A stretch of 64,000 bases of DNA, taken from positions 75,001 to 139,000 of the forward strand of contig JAKOGI010001578.1 of NCBI GenBank assembly GCA_029747015.1, written 5' to 3'. A program made the position numbers and the translations under genes. Shown piece after piece: positions 11,387-20,633 of the stretch. The stretch's first letter is position 1; each line of letters opens with the position of its first letter. The notes under the pieces were generated by a model. It made no database searches, was not told the DNA's origin, and saw nothing but the letters and a program-made list of their open reading frames with translations. The stretch comes from Carnegiea gigantea (Eukaryota; Streptophyta; Magnoliopsida; Caryophyllales; Cactaceae).

Positions 11387-12871
11387 CTAATCTGAAAAAT
11401 CTTGAACTCCAAGTTGTTGCCTGAACTGGATGAATTTCTCCATCGATATGACCTTGGTAAAGGTGTCTGCTAGTTGCTCCACTATCTTGCAAAATTGTAA
11501 CTTGATCTCGCCCTTTTCAACTAGTTCTCTGATGAAGTGATGTCGTATCTCTATATGTTTGGTCCGGTTATGAAAAACTGGATTCTTTATCATGGCAATA
11601 GTTGACATGTTGTCACAGAATATTGTTGTAGGCTCTTTGGTGTTGACTTGTAGATCTCTCAAAATCCTTCTAAGCCACACTGCTTCACATGTAGCACTTG
11701 TTGCTGCTACATATTCTGCTTCTGCTGATGATAGTACAACTGTAGCTTGCTTCCTTGAAGACCATGAGACGGTCTTGGATCCTAGTTGAAATACATAACC
11801 ACTTGTACTCTTCCTGTCATCGATACATCCTACCCAATCACTGTCTGTGTATCCTGTGAGGCTGCAATCTTCATCGATCTTGTAGAGAACCCCGAAATTC
11901 TTCGTCCCTTTGACATAGCGAAGTATTCTTTTTGCTGCTGCGAAATGTGCCTTGCTAGGTTCACTCATGAACCTATAGACAATGCTGACAGCATGAACAA
12001 TATCTGGCCTTGTATGTGTGAGGTAGATAAGTGACCCCACAAGACTTCGATAAAGTGATGCATAAACTTTCTCTTGGCCACCATTCTTAGATAGTTTCTC
12101 ATTGATGGCCATAGGTGTGGCCATGGGCTTACAGTCAACCATATTGAATTTCTTGAGTAGGTCATCTGCATACTTCTCTTGAGATAAGAAGATGCGATCT
12201 GGGCTTTGCCTTACTTGCATCCCAATAAAGTATTTCCTTAGCCCTAGGTCTGTCATTTCATACTCTGACATCATTGCTTTCTTGAACTCATTGAGCATGT
12301 TTGTGTTGCTGCCTGTGTAGATGAGATCATCTACATAAAGGCACAAAATGAGGAAATCATTTGGCCCATGGGTTTTGACATAGAGAGATGGCTCACTTAG
12401 GCTTTTTATAAAGCCATTTTGTAAGAGACAACCATCTATTTTACTGTTCCATGCTCGGGGAGCTTGCTTGAGGCCATATAGAGCCTTGTGTAGACGATAA
12501 ACTTTGTCTTCCTGTCCTTTGATGATGTATCCTTGAGGTTGCTCCACATAGACTTCTTCTTCAAGCTCCCTATTAAGAAATGCTGATTTGACATTGGGCT
12601 GATAGACTGGCTGCTTTAGCTGTGCTGCGGTGGCAAGAACCATTCTAATGGTCTCCATGCGTACAACTGGGGCAAACCCCTCATTGAAGTCGATCCCTGG
12701 TTGTTGTGAGTAGCCCTTAGCAACAAGTCGGGCCTTGTACTTTTGAATTGATCCATCTTCATTATACTTTATCTTGTTGACCCACTTGAGGCCTATGATA
12801 TCTTTATCTTCGGGCTTATCTGTAAGTTCCCACGTATCATTTTTCTTAATCATCTTGATTTCTTGGTCCAT
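11387..12871 (-). pseudogene. Copia reverse transcriptase and RNase H, open but RT catalytic Asp lost
   Basis: A 494-codon open frame. It starts at the RT entry (MIKKNDTWEL; KARLVAKGYSQQPGIDF about residues 45-61), contains YVDD at about residues 179-182, ALYGLKQAPRAW, the connection HTRPDIVHAVS, and RNase H motifs GYTDSDWVG, STSGYVF, SSAEAEY and the C-terminal TKHIEIRHHFI. The conserved palm motif usually read as DVKSAFLNG is here NVKSAFLNR (about residues 93-101). The first catalytic Asp is Asn, by a G-to-A change in the coding strand, and Gly is Arg. Polymerase activity is therefore unlikely even though the frame is open. The frame joins the integrase frame only through frameshifts at about 12,870-12,995. 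Confidence 0.88.
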
Positions 12872-12994
12872 GGCTTTGACCCACTTCTCATCTTGAGCTG
12901 CTTCTTGAAAACTTTGTGGTTCACTTGCAAAAAAAGCGGTGATGGCATGGCCACATTGGTAGTCTTAGAGGTAGGTTGGAGGATGTCGGTCTCT

Positions 12995-14680
12995 TTATGA
13001 GCGATGTGTTGGTTGAGGAAGGTTTGGAATTGGAGTTGTTGTGGGTGTATTTTTGGGAGATTGTGGGCTTGATGAAGGAGGTGAATTTAGCTTGGGTGTT
13101 TGAGTGTGTCCTCCTTTTTGAGATGAGGTTGGGAAAAGGTTTTGTGATGTTGGATGTTGTGCAGAGTTGTCTTGCCAACTCCACTGTCCATCTTCATCGA
13201 ATATGACATCCCTTGAGATGATGAGTTTCTTTGATTCGGGCTTATAAAGGCGATAGCCTTTTGACTCATTACTGTATCCAATAAAGATACATTTTTCTCC
13301 TTTTTCATCCAATTTCTCCCGATTTTCTTTCGGAATGTGGGCATAGGCAATACAGCCAAAGATTCTAAAATGCTCCACTTTGGGCTTCCTTTTGAACCAC
13401 GCCTCATAGGGCGTTTGATTTGGCACTGCTTTTGTGGGGGATCGGTTAAGAATATACACTGCTGTATTTACAGCTTCGGCCCAAAAATATTTTGGTAAAT
13501 TTTTACTTTGTAGCATGCTTTGGGCCATTTCCACAATTGTTCTATTTTTTCTTTTAGCAACACTATTTTGTTGAGGTGTTCGCCTCATTGTCAATTCTCT
13601 TTTGATGTCATGCTTCTTACAGAAGCTCATAAATTCCTCCTCTATAAATTCTCCCCCATGATTTGTTCTTAATATTTTCATATTATGCCCACATTGTTTT
13701 TCAATAAGAGCTTTGAATTCTCGAAAATATGTAAATGCTTCTGATTTTTGCTCCATGAAATATACCCAAATCATTCGAGTATAATCATCAACAAATAGTA
13801 AGAAATATCTTTTCCCACTAATTGTGGGATTTTTGGATGGGCCCCAAATATCAACATGCACCAATTGAAGTGGGGCTTTGGCCCTCCACGAGGCCTTTGG
13901 AAATGGTAATCTATGCATTTTTCCAAATATACAACCCTCACATATATTTTTGTTTTCAATAATAGAGGGTAAGCCAATTACCATTTCCTTTTGTTTTAAT
14001 ACTTTAAGACTTTTATAATTTAAGTGCCCGAATCGTAAATGCCACAATTTAGTTCTCTCTAGTGTAGTAGTGAGAGCAACTTTGTGCTCCAGTGGCATCA
14101 TCAAGGGAAATATCCTGTTAGGAGCCATAGTTACAAATGCAATTAATTGGCCCTTTTTCTTTTCATGTATGAGGCATCTATTTTCATCAAATTTCACCAT
14201 ATAGCCTCTTTGGAGCAATTGGCCCACACTTAATAGATTTTGAGTTAGGCCAGGGACATACAAGACATCTTGTATAAATTTAGTATAGCCATTTTTACCT
14301 CTTACTGCAATTGTGCCTTTGCCTGTAACGTCTTGGTGACTACCATCACCAAGAGTAATATGGGATTTTATATTTTCATCAAGGCTGACAAAAGAGTTTT
14401 TACTGCCAGTCATGTGGTTTGAACAACCACTGTCTAAGTACCAAATGTCAGATGACTCTTGACGTGTGCTTAAACAAGAATAAAATACATTTTCAGCTGA
14501 GTCATGTTTTTCAGAAAACTTAGCTTCATTATTATTTTCCCTGTTTATGCAATCTTTAAAATGATGAGTATGCCATGTACATTTTTTGCATTTAAATCGG
14601 TAATCTTTAGTATTATGATTATTCTTTTTGCATAATCTGCAATATGAGCCGGTTTTATCATTTTCACGGCTGGTTTGATT
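12995..14680 (-). pseudogene. Copia protease and integrase, integrase triad mutated
   Basis: The frame is open from about 14,680, without a Met until 14,413. It covers a second gag zinc knuckle (CKKCTWHTHHFKDC), the aspartic protease site DSGCSNHMTG (about 14,430), and integrase: zinc-binding H-H-C-C (LWHLRFGHLN ... CEGC), then the core. The first core Asp is present (HVDIWGP). The second block, normally TDNGGEF or TDRGGEF, reads TNHGGEF, and the third, normally GVAERKNRT, reads SVAKRKNRT. So two of the three DDE residues are changed (D to N, E to K), each explained by a coding-strand G-to-A change. The C-terminal GKR-like region (FRIFGCIAYAHIP ... KCIFIGYS ... RDVIFDE) is intact. The product would be catalytically dead. 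Confidence 0.87.
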
Positions 14681-15459
14681 TTCTCTCCCCTACCACGGTA
14701 ATTTGATGTCCCCCTTTTGTCAGGGAAGTTTCGACCGTGGCCATTTTTATTTTCTCCATTGTAGGAGAATTTTAATTTAGCCTGAAAAGCTTGCTCTAGT
14801 GGCTGCTTAAAATGTCTACGCATTCGGTCCTCATGAGCTTGTAGAGAACCCATTAATTCATTTAAAGATAGCGTAGATAAATCTTTAGATTCTTCAATTG
14901 CAGCCACTATATGATCACATTTAGGAGGAAGGCTTCTTAAAACTTTTTGTACGATTTTTACATCTTCAATTGTGTCCCCATATGTTCTAATTTGATTTGC
15001 TATATTAGAGACACGATTGAAGAATGTTTCAATACTTTCACCTTCCTTCATAAGTAAAGTTTCAAATTCTTTCCACAAGTTTTGAAGTTTAAAGAATATT
15101 ACCTTTTTTGAGCCTTTATAAGCTTACTCTAATATCTCCCAAGCCTCCTTAGCCGTCTCTGCAGCCATGATGCGGGGAAATATGGATGGAGTGACTCCCC
15201 TGTGAATTAATGAGAGGGCATTACAATCCCTCCTTTGATTTTCTTCATATTGCTTTTACTTATCTTCATCCCAAGATTTCTTTCCTTTAGAATCTTGGGG
15301 TGGGATTTCATATCTCTTTGTTATCACATCCCACAACCCTTGTCCCTTTAGAAGAGTTCTCATTTGGACAGTCCATATTTGATAATTTTCACCATCAAAT
15401 ATGGGCACCCAATTATTTAGGACATAGTTAAAGGATGTATTTGGGTTAGTAGAGGCCAT
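14545..15459 (-). pseudogene. Copia gag (UBN2 type), interrupted
   Basis: The start Met is at 15459, followed by the typical gag opening (NNWVPIFDGENYQIW, MRTLLKGQGLWDVI). In-frame stops split it at about 15,120-15,255. The central part resumes at 15,078 (WKEFETLLMKEGESIETFFNRVSNI). After a frameshift near 14,680, the first zinc knuckle reads CX2CX4HX4Y, with the last Cys replaced by Tyr (TGC to TAC). Gag forms the virus-like particle and packages element RNA; this copy could not make it. Confidence 0.85.
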
Positions 15460-15573
15460 GGTATTTTTATGGAGTTGAAAGTTTGAAGATGGAGGATCTA
15501 AGAGTTGAGATATGAGTTATGTGGGGTTGAATTATTTGGATGTGAAGGAAAGGGAAGGTTTGGATTAAAAGTT

Positions 15574-15587
15574 GGCTCTGATACTAC
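15574..15587 (-). promoter_or_regulatory. Primer-binding site (initiator tRNA-Met type)
   Basis: On the minus strand GTAGTATCAGAGCC directly follows the 5' LTR. This is one or two changes from TGGTATCAGAGC, the usual copia site complementary to initiator tRNA-Met. Confidence 0.8.
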
Positions 15588-15972
15588 TGTTGGATTTTAT
15601 GAAAGCTCGGTGGGATTATGGTAGAAATTATTTAATTTGATTAAAGATGTTTGATAGTTGAAAGATTTATAGGAGGAGAGACTAATTGGGAAAATGAGAA
15701 GTGTTGTATTACATTGCACCAAGTGATCCTATAACGTGGTATTTATAGAGGGAGTTTTGGCCTTACCCTCCAAAAATATCTAAGATATTTCTAATTTTAA
15801 TTTAATTCTCCTTTTAAGTTTTTATCTAGATTTTTCTTATAGATTCTAGGGCCTAGATAGATATTCTAGTACACAATTCTAGAATCTAGATATTTCTACA
15901 ATATACAATCTAGATAATTATCAAGACTTTTCTAGATTATTTGACACTAAGATTTTTTAGATTATTTTAACA
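15588..15972 (-). repeat. 5' LTR of the Tork-like copia element, with TATA box
   Basis: 385 bp, about 95% identical by eye to 10996-11380. On the minus strand CTATAAATA (plus 15740-15748) is a good plant TATA box and would drive the gag-pol transcript leftward. Confidence 0.92.
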
Positions 15973-15977
15973 CAAAC

Positions 15978-17249
15978 TCCCCCCTTTTTCTTTTGCTGAT
16001 TATCATTTAAAGGTGCTGGATTTGATAATCTTTCCACTCAAAAATCATACTTTTCTGGGTTGCAAGCGTGAATGAGTGAATGAGTGAATGGGTGAAGTTT
16101 GTTGTTTTGTCCTTGCTTCGTTTTTTTTTTTTTTTTGTGGGTTGAGAGGAGTGAAAAGAAAGAGAAAGAGAAGAAGGGTTTGAGTGGCATGAATGATGGT
16201 TGGAGCACATACTGGAATGAGGTTGGAATGGTTATGCTTCATGCTTGGCCCTTTTCTTTTGGGTTAGTTTTTGTTGGTTTTGATAATGTATACAAAATGG
16301 GCATGGCTGTAAATAGAGAGAAAAGTGGGAAGGAAGCCATTGGAGAGAATTCCCCCCCTGTTTTTGTTCAGCCATGAGAGGAAAATGGACATAGTCTCTG
16401 TGAGCTACTGTAAACATGGGTATGAAGAAGAAAAGGAGTACAAGATTGAAGCTTGGCACTATTTTTCTCTCTATTCGAATCCTGCGTGAAATGGAGGATT
16501 TTGCCAACCTACCCCAAAGTGTTGCTTTACTTTTCTTCTTTTTCGTTTGTTTGCATGTTGGTTGCTTTGTTACTGTTTAGTGGCCTTTGTATTTTGACCC
16601 TCTGGTGTGCTTTGTCAACTTGGATAGAGGCCAAGATTACTCCAAAGGGAGTCCTTCAAGAGCTTGTCGTCTTTATGGTCAAGTTGTGCCTTGAAAGGCC
16701 AAGTTATGGCCAAATTATGTGAAATTTGCAATTTTATGCCTCCATTGTCTTTTTCATGAAAGAACCATTGATGCGCCCCCATGGTCAATGCTTATGGGCC
16801 TTGTATTCATCAATATACGAAGGTTATGAGCTATGTGGACATGATGCTTGTGAACCCCCAAATGTGGTTGAAAAATTCGACATGAATCCACTCCGAGGCC
16901 TCTAGGTGTGTTCTTCAAATCTCTTACTGTCCGAGTTGTTGGTGCCTTTTTTTTTTGCATGAATAAACGTTATTGGTGCTCTTTTTTTTTTGAATGATCG
17001 ACATATTTTTCTTTAACGATGAGCAATAAAGGTGTTAGGAAGCCACTTTATTAGACTGCGGAGTCTTCTCATGCCTGCTTGAGCCGTTGTAACGTCCCAT
17101 TTATTTATTGTCGCAATTTCGAGTATCACGACGTCATGCTTGCTTGCTGAAAGATCGCATTTTTTTTATCGCTTATGCTTACTTTTTTTTCGAATGCTGA
17201 GACCCCCTTTTTTGTTGCGCTTGTATTGTTGCTTGTGCAAGTTGAGAAG
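15978..17249 (-). other. Noncoding interior of the gag-only element
   Basis: T- and G-rich on the plus strand, with several T runs near 16,120, 16,940 and 16,982. No motif-bearing reading frame was found on either strand. Confidence 0.55.
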
Positions 17250-17670
17250 CCACTTGAAGAACTACTTGTGACACGGTTCGCCGCTTGGCCATAGGCCTTG
17301 GACGGATACCGATACGCATGAAAGTGATATGAAGACTTAAAGAACCACTTGCGACATGATTCGCCACTTGGCCATGGGCCTTGAACAGATACCGATATGC
17401 ATGAAAGTGGTATGAAGACTTGAAGAACTACTTGCGACATGGTTCGCTGCTTGACCATGGGCGTTGAACGGATACCGATATGTATGACGGTGGTATGAAG
17501 ACTTCAAGAACCACTTGCGACACGGTTCGCTGCTTAGCCATGGGCCTTGAACAAATACCGATACGCATGCAATTGGTATGAAGACTTGAAGAACTACTTG
17601 CGACACGGTTCACCGCTTGGCCATGGGCCTTGAATGGATACCGATTTGCATAAAGTGGTACGAGCAGCAA
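17250..17670 (-). repeat. 83-bp tandem repeat, about five units
   Basis: The motif ACTACTTGYGACACGGTTCG recurs at 17261, 17344, 17427, 17510 and 17593, an exact spacing of 83 bp. Units differ by scattered substitutions. As 83 is not a multiple of three, the overlapping open frames it produces are not a repeated protein. It lies in the gag-only element, so it is probably part of its long noncoding region. Confidence 0.92.
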
Positions 17671-18070
17671 GGAGTAGCTGGGCGGCAAACAACCAATATT
17701 TTGATTGATTTTGCTTCAGGCTTCTCCCTTTTTTAGTATTTATTTTGTATGGAGGCTGCCTTGTTTACTGATTTCTTCCCTGAAAAAGAATTTAAATTTG
17801 TGTTTTCTTCTATTTTCAGGTGATGCATAATGGTGCAAGTCGCGAGGAGGAGCTTAGCGGCAGAAAGGTGATGTCTTTGATCTCTTCTCTTTCATGCCCC
17901 CCTTTTTTCCTGTGTGATGTGTTTGACTGCACTTGGTGTACTTATGGGTACTTGCAATTCTCAACAAGATCAAGTTGTTACGTAGTTCAACTAAACATCC
18001 TTTTTTCATTTGTTTTGTCGTTCACAGTTTATACTCTTGCGGGCCAGGAGTAGTACAACGATTTTGGCAT
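17671..18070 (-). other. Noncoding interior between two repeat arrays
   Basis: No recognisable gene. Purine/pyrimidine-skewed sequence with T runs, part of the gag-only element. Confidence 0.5.
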
Positions 18071-18497
18071 GAGTGAACAGTTTATACTCTTGCTTAGGGT
18101 TAGCATTTTCTTGATGTGTGTGAACAGTTTTGACTCTTGTTCAGCAGTCTTCTTTTTTTGAATGTGTGAACAGTTTATTCTCTTGTTCGGGAGTCTTCTT
18201 TTTGAATGTGCGAACAGTTTAGTCTCTTGTTCAGGAGTCTTCTTTTTGAATATGCTAAACTCTTTTTGAATGTGCGAACAATTTAGCCTCTTGTTCGGGA
18301 GTCTTCTTTTTGAATGTGTGAACAGTTTAGTCTCTTACTCAGGAGTCTTCTTTTTGAATGTACAAACAGTTTAGCCTCTTATTTGGGAGTCTTTTTTTTG
18401 AATGTGTGAACAATTTAGCCTCTTGTTCGGAAATCTTCTTTTTAAATGATTTTGATGTGAACTGTGGGTGTGACTTTTTTTTTGGTGAACAGTTTAA
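18071..18497 (-). repeat. 44-47-bp tandem repeat, left part (about 8-9 units)
   Basis: GAACAGTTTA-like starts occur at 18075, 18122, 18168, 18212, 18276, 18320, 18364 and 18408, and again at 18487. The units end in CTCTTGTTCAGGAGTCTTC-like sequence. The spacing is 44-47 bp with one longer gap. The last unit is cut by the Athila-like insertion and resumes at 30026. Confidence 0.9.
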
Positions 18498-19690
18498 TGT
18501 TAGGTGATAAATTATCGTATTTTACGTGCCCCTTTTACGTAATTTTAGCTCGTACAATAATACAATTTTTAGAGTTTTTACTTGTTTTATTTGCGTTTGT
18601 AGGTAATAAACTTCAAATTGAGCAAACATCACGAAAAGGAGCGAAGACGGGCAAAAAGAGCAAAAATTGGCAAAAAGGGATGACAGGGGGGCTGGGCCAC
18701 CGTGCCAGAGAAGTGGCACGGTGGGGCCGTGCCAGGTGGCACGGTCGTGCCTCCCTCCAATCGCAAGTTCTTTCGATTTTTCTATTTAACTCTCCTTCAG
18801 CGTCTTTGTTCAGGGGTTGCTTGGGGTTCTCTCTGGCGATTTTTAGGCTAGGTTTTAGGTTGGTTTATCAAATAAAACCTCAATAGGAGGATTAGATTAG
18901 GATTTTAGATTATAATTTCGAATTCAAGCTTGTGGATTTTTAAGTTCATTCAATGATTCAAGCATAAGTTTTTTCTCCTCTTTCTCTCTCTATTTTTGTT
19001 ATCTATGTCCATGTTTTAGTTTATAATCTTTTGTGATGTTTAGTGATTATAGTTGCGAATCTTGCATTGTGATTAGCCTCTTGATGACTGAGTGATCTTT
19101 GTTTGAGCCTTTACCCCTCTTGTTTATGCTAGAATCTAAGGTTTTCTTTCACGCCCGCCAAGTGTTCGATGAAATGCTTGAAAGAGCTTTCATCCGTGTT
19201 TTGGGGCAATTCACTTGTGCTGAGAGGTGAGGTCGATTATCTAGAGTGGGTAGAAAGAATAGTTGGGATTGGGACATGAAAATAGTCTCGTCGCTAGCTA
19301 GGCTAAAGGTTGTTAATCTTGTAGTCTAATTGACCTAATCCCATGAAAATAGGTAATTAGAACATTTAGACTAGCTTATTGACCCTTGAGAGAGGGCTTA
19401 GATGGACTTTAATTGGACAACCGACCATCCTTGAATTACTAGCTTAACTTAGGAAGGTGAGTATTTGAATTGATTAGTTAGTCTATCTTAGGTTTAATTA
19501 TAATTGAAGTCTTCTTTGTTTTAGTAGTTAGTTTTACTTCTCTTCACCTTTGATTTCACCTAGATTGATACGCTCGAGTGAACTTTGGTAGTTGAAAATA
19601 CAACTCCCTGCGGACGACATCCCAAGTGCTCAGTGATACACCTTACACTTGGGGTTTATAAATATTACAACTCTGTTGTTTTCCCCTAAT
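18498..19690 (+). repeat. 5' LTR of the Athila-like element (family shared with 955-2419)
   Basis: It starts TGTTAGGTGATAAATT. The start, the segment GGAGCGAAGACGGG near 18638, the stretch about 18870-18970 and the layout to the end (GAGAGAGGGCT, ATAAATATTACAACT) match the LTR at 955-2419. The exact 3' end is uncertain by a few bases because the terminal CA has decayed. It contains a GC-rich island with repeated GTGGCACGGT-like motifs at about 18690-18755. Confidence 0.78.
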
Positions 19691-19697
19691 AAGTTTT

Positions 19698-19772
19698 TGA
19701 TGCCGTTATCGGGGATCGAACCCGGGTCACCCACGTGACAGGCGGGAATACTCACCACTATACTACGACGAT
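19698..19772 (-). tRNA. tRNA-Asp(GTC)-like sequence, full length but degenerate, at the primer-binding-site position
   Basis: The minus strand reads as an almost complete tRNA-Asp. The A-box-like region is TATAGTGGTGAGTA. The anticodon stem CCCGC pairs with GTGGG (one G-T pair) around a loop with anticodon GTC. The B box is GGTTCGATCCC. The acceptor stem is damaged: my alignment gives A1-C72 and C6-A67 mismatches plus wobble pairs, and the T-stem outer pair is lost. The plus-strand start (TGATGCCGTTATCGGGG) is the Athila-type primer-binding site, directly inside the 5' LTR. It is therefore probably a reverse-transcribed primer tRNA, not a working gene. A tRNA gene finder may still score it. 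Confidence 0.85.
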
Positions 19773-20632
19773 GTCCCTGAAGATGTCCCCGAAGATGCAT
19801 TAGACTAGTCCCCAAAGATCTCTGTTGACACCGCAGCTGGCGGTGCACTTATGGGGAAGTCGATAGATGCTGTGAAGGCCTTATTGGAGGAGATAGCCTC
19901 CAATAATTATCATTGGTCCAGTGAGAGGACGGCCCCCAAGAAGACTAGCGGGGTCTATGGAGTGGACGCCGTGGATATGCTAGCTAGCAAGGTGGATGCC
20001 TTGGTGTAGTGGTTTGATAGGCTTGGAACTCCTCCCCCAGGGAGTTTAGTGGGTGGTTCATCAGGTGCAATGTTTGAGGTTGGGGCCCTTTGTGAGATTT
20101 GTGGCATTCAGGGCCACGTTGCTGGTAAGTGCCAATCTACTTTCCCAGGCGTTGAGCATGCTAATGCAATGCAACCCTATGGACAACGCTCACAAAATAA
20201 CCCCTACTCAAACACCTATAATCTCGGTTGGAAAAATCACCCAAATTTCTCTCACCACAACAACAATCCCATGCCACCCAATGCTTCCCAACCACAACCT
20301 CCTGGTTTCCAATATAAGGCCCCCTATGCCCCACCTCCGCAACAACAACCATCCCAACCAAAATCCAATCTGGAGAGTCTTATGGAGCACTTCATAGCAA
20401 CCCAAGCCAAGTCTAATGAAGCGTTAGGTGAGTCGGTCAGTCAGTTGACTGCGAAATTTGAAACTATGACCACTCACCAGAAGATGATGGAGAATCAAAT
20501 AGCCCAAATTAAGCAGTAGGTGAGCCATTTATCTAGACCCCACAGACATATACCAGGTCAACCTGAGACCAATCCCAAAGGCCAGATGAATGCCATCACA
20601 CTGTGAAGTGGCAGAGAATTAGAGAGTCCTCC
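19773..20632 (+). pseudogene. Athila-type gag, C-terminal half only
   Basis: Recognisable gag begins at about 19,830 with VDTAAGGALMGKS, a motif from the middle of Athila-type gag. The whole N-terminal half is absent because the tRNA-like sequence joins directly here. Next comes the zinc knuckle CEICGIQGHVAGKC (CX2CX4HX4C, intact, about 20,095-20,136), then a Gln/Asn/Pro-rich segment and a C-terminal helical part (KMMENQIAQIKQ). Stops at about 19,806, 20,008 and 20,518 interrupt it. A 12-base imperfect repeat (GATGTCCCYGAA, twice) sits at the joint (19770-19794). Confidence 0.82.
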
Positions 20633-20633
20633 A

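Larger units (their letters stand above)
10996..15972 (-). mobile_element. Ty1/copia retrotransposon (Tork/Tnt1-like), structurally complete
   Basis: The element is 4977 bp with 385-bp LTRs at both ends and a perfect TSD CAAAC (10991-10995 and 15973-15977). The order on the minus strand is 5' LTR, primer-binding site, gag, protease, integrase, RT, RNase H, polypurine tract (AGGGGGAG at 11381-11388), 3' LTR, which is the copia order. By my count the LTRs differ at about 20 of 385 positions, mostly transitions, so it is younger than the surrounding element. The coding region is close to complete but has frameshifts and has lost key catalytic residues (see the parts). Confidence 0.92.

Noticed and set aside
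17126..17688. Overlapping minus-strand frames that seem to encode a repeated protein
   Set aside because: They are a by-product of the 83-bp DNA repeat. Because 83 is not a multiple of three, the same DNA is read in rotating frames.
17250..18497. CRISPR-like array
   Set aside because: There are no unique spacers between conserved repeats. These are ordinary head-to-tail tandem repeats in a plant retroelement.
18498..19690. The 5' LTR as a solo LTR or separate element, independent of the 3' LTR at 28678
   Set aside because: Matching TTTAA TSDs and a repeat unit restored across 18497/30026 tie both LTRs to one insertion. No TSD was found at the inner ends.
19698..19772. Functional tRNA-Asp gene
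   Set aside because: Acceptor and T-stem pairs are broken and it starts exactly at the retrotransposon primer-binding site, so a reverse-transcribed primer copy is a better explanation.
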